Below are positions 8,484 through 17,175 of a stretch of 50,709 nucleotides of DNA, piece after piece (within the stretch, counting starts at the first letter, position 1; each line of letters opens with the position of its first letter). Location: positions 1-50,709 of the forward strand of contig JAWUWD010000081.1 of the NCBI GenBank assembly GCA_034112085.1. Direction: 5' to 3'. Made by a program: the position numbers and the translations under genes. This stretch comes from JAWUWD01 sp034112085. GTDB taxonomy: Bacteria > Bacteroidota > Bacteroidia > Cytophagales > Cyclobacteriaceae. Below the pieces are notes generated by a model. It worked only from the letters and a program-made list of their open reading frames with translations, did no database searches and was not told where the DNA came from.

Positions 8484-9497
8484 TTACATGTCGCTGAGGG
8501 ACATGTTTAACCATTCTAATGTCGAATGACTATAGATTTGCTGTTTGTCTTCAGCTGACATATCCATATCTTCTATAAACTTACCTATCTCTAAATCGCC
8601 TAAGGGGAATGGATAATCAGACCCAAGGGTGACACGATTAATCCCTACCATATCTATAATATATTGCAGCATTTTAGGGTCGTGAGTAATACAATCAACC
8701 CAGAATTTTCCTAGATAATCTCTGGGATTGACTGGGTTGTCTATTGCTACTAAATCTGGTCTACAATTGTACCCATGCTCTACTCTACCTATTGTTGGGA
8801 GAAAGGAACCTCCAGCGTGAGAAAAATTGACGCGCAATTCTGGAAGGCGTTCAAAAATTCCTCCAAAGATCATTGAACAAATCGCTCTAGAAGTCTCAGC
8901 TGGCATTCCTACCAACCAAGGAAGCCAGTATTTCTCCATGTATTCCTTACCCATCATATTCCAAGGATGAACCATAATAGCCATTCCTAGATCCTGACAA
9001 GCCTCGAATATTGGAAAGAATTGTTCTTCACTTAAATTAAGGTCATTGATATTTGAGCCTATTTGAATCCCTGAAAACCCCAATTCATTCTTACAACGCT
9101 CCAGCTCCTGAATTGCCAATGCCGTGTCTTGCATTGGGATAGACCCAAGTCCAATATAGTTCTTAGGATATTTTCGTACGGTCTCGGCAATGTCATCATT
9201 GAGAAATCTTGCCACTTCTAGCCCATGATGCGGTTTAGCTTCGTAGCAGAACATAACCGGTATAGTACAAATGACCTGATATTGGACCCCATACTTAGCA
9301 TAGTCCTCGATTCTCTTTTCTGGGTCCCAACAGTTCTCCTCGATCTCTCTAAAGAACTTATCACCCTGCATCATTCTGGCAAAACCTTCGCGGTGGTGAT
9401 CCAAATAGATGAATCCATCATAGCCAAATTTTTTAGAAAAATCAGGAAGGTGTTTGGGGAAGATATGCGTATGCATATCAATTTTCAGATTGTCCAT
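8484..9497 (-). CDS. Amidohydrolase of the ACMSD type (aminocarboxymuconate-semialdehyde decarboxylase)
   Basis: Zinc decarboxylase that converts 2-amino-3-carboxymuconate semialdehyde to aminomuconate semialdehyde, a branch of tryptophan (kynurenine) or 2-nitrobenzoate/3-hydroxyanthranilate breakdown. At 337 residues it is the size of characterised ACMSD enzymes. Metal and catalytic residues are visible: H9 and H11 (MHTHIFP), H177 (MVHPWN), H227 (SHAGG) and D294 (GSDYPFPLGD). The HPW and DYPFPLG blocks are typical of ACMSD and not of general amidohydrolases. No other kynurenine-pathway gene is nearby. The gene has its own possible -7 box, 51 bases after yidD. A related 6-methylsalicylate-type decarboxylase activity cannot be excluded. 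Confidence 0.87.
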   Translation of the reverse strand: MDNLKIDMHTHIFPKHLPDFSKKFGYDGFIYLDHHREGFARMMQGDKFFREIEENCWDPEKRIEDYAKYGVQYQVICTIPVMFCYEAKPHHGLEVARFLNDDIAETVRKYPKNYIGLGSIPMQDTALAIQELERCKNELGFSGIQIGSNINDLNLSEEQFFPIFEACQDLGMAIMVHPWNMMGKEYMEKYWLPWLVGMPAETSRAICSMIFGGIFERLPELRVNFSHAGGSFLPTIGRVEHGYNCRPDLVAIDNPVNPRDYLGKFWVDCITHDPKMLQYIIDMVGINRVTLGSDYPFPLGDLEIGKFIEDMDMSAEDKQQIYSHSTLEWLNMSLSDM

Positions 9498-9525
9498 GTG
9501 TAGAATATCATTTTGTCCAATCCTT

Positions 9526-9533
9526 CAAACATA
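9526..9533 (-). promoter_or_regulatory. Possible -7 element of the ACMSD-type gene
   Basis: The minus strand reads TATGTTTG, a full match to TAnnTTTG, 29 bases upstream of the ATG at 9497. No TTG or TTTG is seen about 20 bases further upstream, so only half the promoter is supported. Confidence 0.4.
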
Positions 9534-9547
9534 ATCAATCTCAGAGA

Positions 9548-9805
9548 TTACTCTTTATCTTTCGATACTTTACTTTTCAACTGAGGTACAGGATCATGAC
9601 CATGACCACCCCATGGATGGCAAGAGCTTATCCTCTTTAAGGCTAGCACAAACCCCTTATAAGGCCCATGTATTATAAAAGCTTCGATTGCATAACTTGA
9701 GCAGGTAGGGGTGTATCTACATGATGGCGGGAATAATGGGGATATGCCATACTGATATCCCTTAATTAATAAAATTAATATTTTAGTTATAATCAATTTC
9801 ATCAA
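9548..9805 (-). CDS. yidD: Membrane protein insertion efficiency factor YidD
   Basis: Small amphipathic membrane-associated protein that assists YidC/Sec-dependent insertion of inner-membrane proteins. At 85 residues it equals the usual length. The family signature is clear: YQYGISPLFPPSCRYTPTCS, then YAIEAFIIHG, and SSCHPWGGHGHDPVP, with the conserved cysteines. In many bacteria yidD sits with rnpA and yidC; here it follows mogA by 5 bases and is probably co-transcribed with it, so its genomic context is non-standard. Confidence 0.97.
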   Translation of the reverse strand: MMKLIITKILILLIKGYQYGISPLFPPSCRYTPTCSSYAIEAFIIHGPYKGFVLALKRISSCHPWGGHGHDPVPQLKSKVSKDKE

Positions 9806-9810
9806 TCGTG

Positions 9811-10347
9811 TTATTGCTTAGGTCGAAATGGCTTGATCACAGATTCGTCACATTCCAAATATGGCCCATCTATCAAATCTATGCAATACGGTATTGCTGG
9901 AAAAACCGCATCTAGACATTGCCTGATTGCCTTTGGCTTGCCTGGTAGGTTAACAATGAGCGTGTTTCCTCTAATACCTGCCATTTGTCTTGACAATATA
10001 GCCGTAGGAACATACTTTAAACTTTCCTGTCTCATAAGTTCTCCAAATCCAGGCATAATCTTATCACATACTGCCTCAGTGGCTTCAGGAGTTACATCTC
10101 TTTTGGCAGGCCCTGTACCACCGGATGTGATGATCAAACAACAATCATCCATATCAGCCATTTTTATCAAAGTACTTTCAAGTAAGTCCTGTTCGTCTGG
10201 AATCACATGGTAGACTGTTTCCCAATCAGAGATTAGATATTCATTTAATGTTGAGACAATTGCCTTTCCAGGGATATCTTCATAAATACCAGCACTAGCT
10301 CTGTCTGAAACGTTTATGATTCCGATTCTTATTTTTTTATCATTCAT
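9811..10347 (-). CDS. mogA: Molybdopterin adenylyltransferase MogA
   Basis: Adenylates molybdopterin before molybdenum insertion in molybdenum-cofactor synthesis; cytoplasmic. The 178 residues carry the MoCF-binding signature ITSGGTGPAKRDVTPEA around residues 74-90, and RGNTLIVNLPGKPKAI. The C-terminus AIPYCIDLIDGPYLE resembles E. coli MogA more than MoaB. No other molybdenum-cofactor gene is present in the window. It is the first gene of a probable mogA-yidD unit and is divergent from the subtilase gene, with a 100-base gap between the start codons. Confidence 0.92.
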   Translation of the reverse strand: MNDKKIRIGIINVSDRASAGIYEDIPGKAIVSTLNEYLISDWETVYHVIPDEQDLLESTLIKMADMDDCCLIITSGGTGPAKRDVTPEATEAVCDKIMPGFGELMRQESLKYVPTAILSRQMAGIRGNTLIVNLPGKPKAIRQCLDAVFPAIPYCIDLIDGPYLECDESVIKPFRPKQ

Positions 10348-10413
10348 ATTGGCCTTTTACAAAAAACACGATACATATCCATTTCAAAATCATCAGCTTT
10401 CATATCGATTTAA

Positions 10414-10421
10414 TATCTTTG
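10414..10421 (+). promoter_or_regulatory. Possible -7 element of the subtilase gene
   Basis: TATCTTTG matches TAnnTTTG, 26 bases upstream of the chosen ATG at 10448. Transcription would start near 10426. No clear -33 box lies at the usual distance. Confidence 0.45.
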
Positions 10422-10447
10422 CTTTCGACTATGAAATTTGTGTGAAG

Positions 10448-12073
10448 ATGAAAAAAATACCCTTAATATCATTCCTTAGCCTTGTACTTTCTATTAATAT
10501 AGTTGCTCAAACTATGGATCGGGATCCTCAAGACTCTCTTGAAAGCAAAATTCCAGACAATTGGTTCAACTTAGATTCATCGGAAGACAATGTACAAGGG
10601 ATAAGTACAGATAAAACCTATGAATTGCTTCTAAATGGCAAAACTGCTAAACCTGTGATTGTGGCAGTGATTGATTCTGGGGTCGACATCAAACATGAAG
10701 ACTTGGTTGGGTCAATATGGGTCAATGAAAAAGAAATAGCAAATAATGGCTTAGACGATGATAAAAATGGATATGTCGATGACATTCATGGATGGAATTT
10801 TTTAGGCAATTCAAAAGGAGAGAATATAGAAAGTGACTCTTATGAATTGACTCGAGAATACTTAAGACTCTCAACCAAATTTGAATCAAAAAAGAAGATC
10901 AAAAAGAAGGAAAAAAAAGAATACAAGTATTATCAAAGCGTTAAAAAAGAATTTGAAAGGCAAAAAGCAGAAACTGAAGAGCAATTCACTTTTTTCAGTG
11001 GCTTCAAAAAAGCCCATGATCTGGCATCTCAATATCTAGATAATTACTTCAATGGCGGGGCTTATACATATTCTGACATAAGTGAGTTACAAGGGACTGA
11101 TCAAGCGACCAAACAAGTAAAACAAATAATGGAAATTGCTCATGAGAATGGGATTGACAAGGAGCAACTTATCGAAGGTGAAAAGCATTTTGACAATATG
11201 CTCAAGTTCGCATTCAACCTTGAATTTGACCCTAGACCTCTTGTTGGTGATGATTATAGTGATATTAATGAAAAAGGATATGGCAATAACGATGTGACAG
11301 GTCCAGACGCAATGCACGGTACTCACGTAGCTGGGATTATCGCTGCAAATAGAAATAATAGTATCGGGATTAAGGGCATCTCTAACAATGTTAAAATAAT
11401 GTCAATAAGAGCAGTTCCAGATGGAGATGAACGAGACAAAGACATCATAAATGCAATCTATTATGCGGTAGACAATGGAGCTCAGATAATCAATATGAGT
11501 TTTGGGAAGTCTTATTCACCAGAAAAAAAAGCTCTTGACAAAGCGGTGAAATATGCAGAAAAGAAAAATGTGCTATTGATCCATGCTGCTGGCAATAGTT
11601 CCAAGAATATTGACATCAAAAGTAATTTTCCAAGTAAAAATTTCTTAGAAGAAAATGGTGCTGCATCCAACTGGATTGAAGTTGGCGCCTCTTCATCTCA
11701 ATCAGGACTTGAATTGGCTGGTTCTTTCTCGAATTATGGCAAAGAGACTGTTGACATCTTTGCACCTGGTGTCTCGATCAATGCTACTCTGCCTGACAAT
11801 AAATATGGATCTCTTGACGGCACCAGCATGGCGGCTCCCATGGTGTCAGGATTAAGCGCACTATTACTCTCCTACTTCCCAGGCCTCACAGCTATTGAAG
11901 TAAAAGACATTATTCTTTCCTCTGCTACCTCTTTTGCATCACAAAAAGTCAACATTCCCTCCAAAAATGGCCAATATAAAATCACTACATTTCGAGAATT
12001 GAGCAAAACTGGAGCAATCATCAATGTTTATTCCTCAGTAGTTGCTGCAAATAGCATTTCCGAAATAGAATAA
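10448..12073 (+). CDS. Secreted S8 (subtilisin) family serine peptidase
   Basis: Exported endopeptidase of 541 residues. The start at 10448 (MKKIPLISFLSLVLS) gives a normal signal peptide ending near AQT at residue 22; an in-frame ATG at 10316 would add 44 residues that overlap mogA and the promoter, so it is rejected. The catalytic triad is D76 (AVIDSGVD), H290 (HGTHVAG) and S460 (DGTSMAAP), with oxyanion N383 (AAGNSS). The Asp-His spacing of about 214 residues is far larger than in subtilisin because of a Lys/Glu-rich insertion at about 120-280. No type IX sorting domain follows the catalytic domain. It precedes the TonB receptor gene by 55 bases with no terminator seen, so co-transcription is possible. 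Confidence 0.94.
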   Translation: MKKIPLISFLSLVLSINIVAQTMDRDPQDSLESKIPDNWFNLDSSEDNVQGISTDKTYELLLNGKTAKPVIVAVIDSGVDIKHEDLVGSIWVNEKEIANNGLDDDKNGYVDDIHGWNFLGNSKGENIESDSYELTREYLRLSTKFESKKKIKKKEKKEYKYYQSVKKEFERQKAETEEQFTFFSGFKKAHDLASQYLDNYFNGGAYTYSDISELQGTDQATKQVKQIMEIAHENGIDKEQLIEGEKHFDNMLKFAFNLEFDPRPLVGDDYSDINEKGYGNNDVTGPDAMHGTHVAGIIAANRNNSIGIKGISNNVKIMSIRAVPDGDERDKDIINAIYYAVDNGAQIINMSFGKSYSPEKKALDKAVKYAEKKNVLLIHAAGNSSKNIDIKSNFPSKNFLEENGAASNWIEVGASSSQSGLELAGSFSNYGKETVDIFAPGVSINATLPDNKYGSLDGTSMAAPMVSGLSALLLSYFPGLTAIEVKDIILSSATSFASQKVNIPSKNGQYKITTFRELSKTGAIINVYSSVVAANSISEIE

Positions 12074-12128
12074 TCAAATTTGATTCACGAGAAATAATCA
12101 CCTATATTATTACTCTAAACAGCTAGGT

Positions 12129-14750
12129 ATGTCTCTTAAAATATATTTGTTAACTATTTTACTTCTAGCCAGTTTTACGGTTTCTTTTTCTCAAAGATCA
12201 ATTCAAGGAACTGTTACAGATTTGCTTACTGATAAACCGTTACCTAATGTGAGCATAACATTGATAAGTAGTGGAAATACGACCATGTCTGATGCAGATG
12301 GGAAATACAAAATCAATGTATCCACAGAATCTTCAACATTAACATTTACTCTAAATAAATATATTTCCGAATCAATATCCATTGACGAGAACACCTCTTT
12401 ATTAGATGTCAGTATGATTCTAAATACGGACAATTTAAGTGAGGTAGTATTAGTTGGATCGAGGTTCAAGCCCCGATCCATAATAGACTCGCCAGTACCC
12501 ATAGATAATATTCAACAAGAAGAATTACGTTCCGCAGGTCATCATGATTTGGATATGATGATGATGTACAATATACCTTCATTTAACTCATCAAATCAGG
12601 CTGTCTCAGATGCAACAGCTCACATGAACCCTGCGGATTTAAGAGGACTTGGACCAAGTAGAACCCTAATCCTAATAAATGGTAAACGAAAGAACTATAG
12701 TTCATTAGTTTACATCAATGATACCCCAGGTAAGGGAGAAGTTGGTGTTGATCTCACTACGATTCCGATCTCAGCGATAGACAGAGTTGAAATCCTGAGA
12801 AATGGCGCCTCTGCTCAATATGGCTCTGATGCTATCGCAGGTGTTGTAAACCTTGTCCTTAAGTCTGATCAGGAATATGCTGAATTCAACACAATTTCTG
12901 GACTAAATCAAGAGGGGGATGGTTTGGTGATGGGGTTTGATGCACACATTGGTGTCCCCATTGAAGATAAAGGTTTTATAAGTGTCTCTACTAATTTCAA
13001 AAAACAAGAGAAAACAAATCGAGCTGGAAACCCAAATACTGATGCATTCTTAGGTGGTATCGTAGGAAGTCAAGACATTGTTGATGGATCAAATATGTGG
13101 GTTCAATCAAACCCCAGCTTGGGGATGGTAGTCGGTCAACCAGACATGACCTCAAGTAATTTATTTTTCAATGCAAATTATAACATTTCTGACCAATCAG
13201 AAATTTATGCTTTTGGTGGTACTACCTATCGAAATGGTATGAGCTTCGGAGTTTATAGGCCTCCGTATATAGCTGATGATTATGGCTTATTCAGTGGCTT
13301 AGGTTTTTTACCCACCTTTAATAGCAGTATTCATGATGTTAATTTAACGTTAGGTCTAAAAGGCACTGTGAATGGATGGAACTATGACGTAAGTACAACC
13401 CGGGGAAGGCATGAAATCGATTATACGATAAGTAATACACTTAATGACTCACTCGGGATTACCAGCCCTACAAGATTCGATGCGGGAGGTTATAACTTCT
13501 CTCAAACTGTCAACAATTTAGACGTAGCGAAAAACTATGGTAACATAGATATTGGGTTTGGGTTTGAATTTAGAAATGAAACTTTTATTGCGGAATCAGG
13601 TGAGTCGAACTCATACATAGGTAATGGAGCCATTTCATTCCCTGGGCTACAACCATCCAATGAAGTTGATGAGAATCGCAATAACTTGGGAATTTACTTC
13701 GATGCGAGTACACAAATAACCGATAGACTCCTACTGGGCGGATCTATCCGTTACGAGACTTATAGTGACTTTGGCAGTAGATACAATTGGATGATCAATG
13801 GGAAAATTGATTTAATAGAGAATAAAGTGATATTAAGAGGATCAATGAGTACAGGATTTAGAGCTCCTTCACTACATCAAATTCACTTAAGCAATGTACA
13901 AACCCTTATCTCTAGAGGAACCATTTCAAATCAAGGGACTTTCAGGAATTCAAGTACTGTACTCAGGTCATTCAATGTGCCAAAGTTAAAAGAAGAAACT
14001 TCTGTCAACCTTAGCGCTGGACTCAGTTATCAGCTCTCTGAAAAATTTCATATTACAGCGGATTACTTCCGTATAGATGTAGATGATAGAATTGTATTTA
14101 CTGGAGCTATTGGTGATGATGGTGATCCAAACACCATCACTCAAACGGAAAGCATCCTGAATGAGTTTAATATTACCAGCTTCAAGTTTTTCACCAATGC
14201 CATAGATACACGTTCCAATGGAATTGATTTTGTCGCCAGTTACAACGACACATCTTTGGGCCGAGGGGAAATCAACTTATCACTCAATGCTAATTATATC
14301 AATACCGAAATCCGAGGTGACCTCAAAACATCAGGTATACTAGAAAGTGAGGGTAATAGCCTGTTTGACCGTAAAGAACAGGCTAGGATAACTTCCGCTC
14401 GCCCAAAGTCGAAGATTATTCTCACAGTCAACTATAACATCAATAAATTCAACTTTGGACTCTTCAATACGCACTTTGGAGAAGTAACATGGCAGCATGC
14501 ATCCGACCCTAGTAAAGACCAGACATTCTCTTCAAAAGTCATAACTGATCTCAACATTAACTATCAGCTAACTCAAAATGTAAACCTCAGTATTGGAGCG
14601 AACAATCTATTTGATATATATCCCGATGAAATTAAGGCTCATGGAGATCCTGAAACTGATTTAGGAGGAAGATTCAAATATTCATGGGAGGTCAATCAAT
14701 TTGGGTTCAACGGAAGATTCATTTTTGGGAAAATACAATTCACCCTGTAG
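12129..14750 (+). CDS. TonB-dependent outer-membrane receptor with N-terminal CarboxypepD_reg-like domain
   Basis: Outer-membrane beta-barrel that imports a ligand using TonB energy; the ligand is unknown. The 873 residues comprise a signal peptide (1-22, ending SFSQ), a carboxypeptidase-regulatory-like domain (about 23-100, IQGTVTDLLTDKPLPNVSI), a plug domain (about 110-235, with RTLILINGKRK, IDRVEILRNGASAQYGSDA and AGVVNLVLK) and a 22-strand-type barrel. Barrel landmarks include STGFRAPSLHQIH and NLSIGANNLFDIYPDE. The protein ends FTL, whereas barrels usually end with an aromatic residue. There is no SusD partner, so it is not a SusCD glycan pair. It converges with the sensor kinase gene with only 2 bases between the stops. 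Confidence 0.94.
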   Translation: MSLKIYLLTILLLASFTVSFSQRSIQGTVTDLLTDKPLPNVSITLISSGNTTMSDADGKYKINVSTESSTLTFTLNKYISESISIDENTSLLDVSMILNTDNLSEVVLVGSRFKPRSIIDSPVPIDNIQQEELRSAGHHDLDMMMMYNIPSFNSSNQAVSDATAHMNPADLRGLGPSRTLILINGKRKNYSSLVYINDTPGKGEVGVDLTTIPISAIDRVEILRNGASAQYGSDAIAGVVNLVLKSDQEYAEFNTISGLNQEGDGLVMGFDAHIGVPIEDKGFISVSTNFKKQEKTNRAGNPNTDAFLGGIVGSQDIVDGSNMWVQSNPSLGMVVGQPDMTSSNLFFNANYNISDQSEIYAFGGTTYRNGMSFGVYRPPYIADDYGLFSGLGFLPTFNSSIHDVNLTLGLKGTVNGWNYDVSTTRGRHEIDYTISNTLNDSLGITSPTRFDAGGYNFSQTVNNLDVAKNYGNIDIGFGFEFRNETFIAESGESNSYIGNGAISFPGLQPSNEVDENRNNLGIYFDASTQITDRLLLGGSIRYETYSDFGSRYNWMINGKIDLIENKVILRGSMSTGFRAPSLHQIHLSNVQTLISRGTISNQGTFRNSSTVLRSFNVPKLKEETSVNLSAGLSYQLSEKFHITADYFRIDVDDRIVFTGAIGDDGDPNTITQTESILNEFNITSFKFFTNAIDTRSNGIDFVASYNDTSLGRGEINLSLNANYINTEIRGDLKTSGILESEGNSLFDRKEQARITSARPKSKIILTVNYNINKFNFGLFNTHFGEVTWQHASDPSKDQTFSSKVITDLNINYQLTQNVNLSIGANNLFDIYPDEIKAHGDPETDLGGRFKYSWEVNQFGFNGRFIFGKIQFTL

Positions 14751-14752
14751 GC

Positions 14753-16540
14753 TTACGAATCAATTGCTGCCTGGTCTTCAGAGTAATGATTGGGAAACTT
14801 AACTACGAACGTGGTTCCATGCCCATAGGTAGATTCGAAATTGATCTCCCCCTCAAGTTTATCCATTACATTTTTCACTATGTAGAGACCCAGGCCTGAG
14901 CCATCAGAGCTCTCTGTTGCCCTGTAGAACATATCAAATATTTGCTCTTGAAATTCTTCTCTTATTCCCTCTCCATTATCAGCAATCACTATTTCGCAAA
15001 ATACTTTCGTAACATGAATATTGATGTTGATGTAAGAGGATTCCCCCAACTTCTGTCTATACTTGATGGAATTAGATATGAGGTTGTTAAGTAATACGTT
15101 CACTCGAGTCTTATCTACAAACAGACTGGTTTCAGCATTCACGCTTACATTAATCTTAATTTGATCAAAACCACTTATGAAATCATAATTAGAAATGCTC
15201 TCATTGGTTAGTGCCTCTATATCGATGATAGAGAAGGGATCATCTACTCTATTATCTCGTGACAATACCAATAAATCATTCACAAGACCATCCAATTTCC
15301 TAATGCTTTTTTCAATCATTACTAAAAGAAGCTGTAGTTGCGTATGATCCCTTTCTTTGGTCGCAATATTTACTAGCCCTAATACCGAAAGTAATGGTGA
15401 CCTCAAATCATGAGAGGTGTGGTATACAAAATTATCCAACTCAAAGTTCGCCTTCTGTAGATTCATGTAATTTTCCTTATTCACGGTGACGTCTTGAATC
15501 ACTCCTTCATAAATTCCTTCATCAATGATTCTACCTGAAACAGATGCCCAAAGAATTCCTCCATCCTTTCTTGTTATCTGTGCCTCAAAATTATTTACTA
15601 CACCATCATTATTAAGAATTTTCAGAAATTTATCTCGGTCCTTGACACTTGTGAAAAGTTTATTCGTTCTTTTATCAATATCACTTTTATCAATTCCAAG
15701 AATATTTGCCGCTGAATCATTCATATCAAGTACTTCTCTTGTTACAATAGATTGTCGATAAATTCCCATCATTGAGTTCTGAAAAATATTTCGATACTTC
15801 CCCTCACTCTTAGACAGTGCCAATTGGTTCTTTATTTGGTATTTCTCATGTTTCTCAACTTGTTCAACCATATGATTAAACCTATCATAGAGCCTACCTA
15901 TCTCATCAGAGGAAGTTTTTTTAATCCGTAAGGAGAAATCTTTGTTTTTTGAAATACTATCTGCGTGCGCTGTTAAATCTAAGATTGGGATAGATATTAT
16001 CTTTTGAAGTGAATTTGCAAACACCCAGGACAATAGAAGCACCCCCAACCCAAGTAGCAACATTAATCTAATCTGACTATATAACTTATCAGAAATATAC
16101 TGTGTGCTTATTTTTAGATATATAGTGCCATAATTAGTGTTCAAGTACACAATTGGCTGATACACCAACAAATAGTCATCAATGAATTCACTTGAAGCTT
16201 CTTTACGATACTCAGGAGTTATCAAGTCCTCTTCTATTTTGAAATAATCTGCAAAAACTTTCCCTTGTGCATCGAAAATATAGGCTTGCTTTATCTCAGC
16301 TATTTCAGCAACTTTCTGAAGCACATCAGACCCTCCATTCTTATCCTCAAAAACGATAGGGCTTACACTATACTCCCCTATGACTCGGGCATTAACAATC
16401 ATGCTATTCAATAGATTGCTTCTCAATGAAGAAGCAGCAATCGACACATATATACCAAAACTTACAGCTATTGCAAAGAAGGTCACCACGAGGATAATCC
16501 CTGTCAATTTGTTCCGTAAGGACATACTACTCAAATTCAT
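14753..16540 (-). CDS. Sensor histidine kinase: CHASE8-like periplasmic domain, HAMP, PAS, HisKA-type and HATPase
   Basis: Inner-membrane sensor kinase of 595 residues. Helix 1 (about 12-32) and helix 2 (about 158-176) flank a periplasmic domain of 120 residues that looks like CHASE8 (SVSPIVFEDKNGGSDVLQKV, then AYIFDAQGKVFADYF). A HAMP linker (177-230), one PAS domain (about 245-365) and the dimerisation helix with phospho-acceptor H377 (HTSHDLRSPLLSV) follow. The ATPase domain has NVLLNNLISNSIKYR, ADNGEGI and GSGLGLYIVKN. There is no receiver domain and no response regulator beside it. It starts 4 bases after the YfiR-like gene, so the two are one operon. In the Pseudomonas YfiBNR system CHASE8 belongs to the diguanylate cyclase YfiN; here the output is a kinase. 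Confidence 0.93.
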   Translation of the reverse strand: MNLSSMSLRNKLTGIILVVTFFAIAVSFGIYVSIAASSLRSNLLNSMIVNARVIGEYSVSPIVFEDKNGGSDVLQKVAEIAEIKQAYIFDAQGKVFADYFKIEEDLITPEYRKEASSEFIDDYLLVYQPIVYLNTNYGTIYLKISTQYISDKLYSQIRLMLLLGLGVLLLSWVFANSLQKIISIPILDLTAHADSISKNKDFSLRIKKTSSDEIGRLYDRFNHMVEQVEKHEKYQIKNQLALSKSEGKYRNIFQNSMMGIYRQSIVTREVLDMNDSAANILGIDKSDIDKRTNKLFTSVKDRDKFLKILNNDGVVNNFEAQITRKDGGILWASVSGRIIDEGIYEGVIQDVTVNKENYMNLQKANFELDNFVYHTSHDLRSPLLSVLGLVNIATKERDHTQLQLLLVMIEKSIRKLDGLVNDLLVLSRDNRVDDPFSIIDIEALTNESISNYDFISGFDQIKINVSVNAETSLFVDKTRVNVLLNNLISNSIKYRQKLGESSYININIHVTKVFCEIVIADNGEGIREEFQEQIFDMFYRATESSDGSGLGLYIVKNVMDKLEGEINFESTYGHGTTFVVKFPNHYSEDQAAIDS

Positions 16541-16544
16541 CAGA

Positions 16545-17069
16545 CTACTTTATTATTCGTGCTAATTCTAACAAACGAAAGCTAACCTCGAGATCATTAC
16601 TTCTGGCAGCCACTAGATTGTACTCAAATCCAATTCTATTTTTCTCGTTATAAAAATTAATCAGGACACCTTTATCACCAAGTCCATCCTTACCACTCAC
16701 CGTTAGAATGGGCCTTTTTGAAACTAAATCCAATATATCCTCAACTTGTCTTCTCTTATCAGAACTAATATACAATATATGGCAATGCCCTATATCCTTC
16801 AAATCATCGATATATTCAATAATAACAGGTTTGTTCTTTATAGACCTTGAATTATATATCTTATCCAAACTACCTTCAAACTCATCATCACCTAGTACTT
16901 TAATCACGAAGGTGTAAGTAGTATCATTGATGTTCGGCCATTCTATGAATTTAGAGAAATGGGATAACCAAGCAGCCTTCACACTAGATTCTTTGACCCT
17001 TTGCTGTCCCAAACAGATGTTGGATACGAGGCAAATTATCAAAGTCGATATAGCAATAACTACTCTCAA
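16545..17069 (-). CDS. YfiR-like (DUF4154) periplasmic protein
   Basis: Small exported protein of 174 residues, with a signal peptide (1-22, ending CLGQ) and a DUF4154 domain filling the remainder. Typical blocks are VKAAWLSHFSKFIEWP (about 30-45), DDEFEGSL, GHCHILYISSDKR and ILTVSG followed by GVLINFY and GFEYNL. In Pseudomonas, YfiR binds the periplasmic domain of the CHASE8 cyclase YfiN and holds it inactive. Here the downstream gene encodes a CHASE8-like histidine kinase, so this protein is inferred to be its periplasmic regulator. Only one cysteine (C96) remains after signal cleavage, so an intramolecular disulfide is not possible. Confidence 0.9.
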   Translation of the reverse strand: MRVVIAISTLIICLVSNICLGQQRVKESSVKAAWLSHFSKFIEWPNINDTTYTFVIKVLGDDEFEGSLDKIYNSRSIKNKPVIIEYIDDLKDIGHCHILYISSDKRRQVEDILDLVSKRPILTVSGKDGLGDKGVLINFYNEKNRIGFEYNLVAARSNDLEVSFRLLELARIIK

Positions 17070-17175
17070 TGCTTAGGTCAAATTACACAATTAGTGAACA
17101 CCCAATATAATTAATTCCATAACCAATTTTCCACCTAACCAAAGGAAAAAAGTACGTCACATCTATTTTTTTTAA

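Noticed and set aside
10316..10447. 44-residue N-terminal extension of the subtilase
   Set aside because: It would overlap mogA on the other strand and the TATCTTTG box, and it hides a normal signal peptide that begins at 10448.
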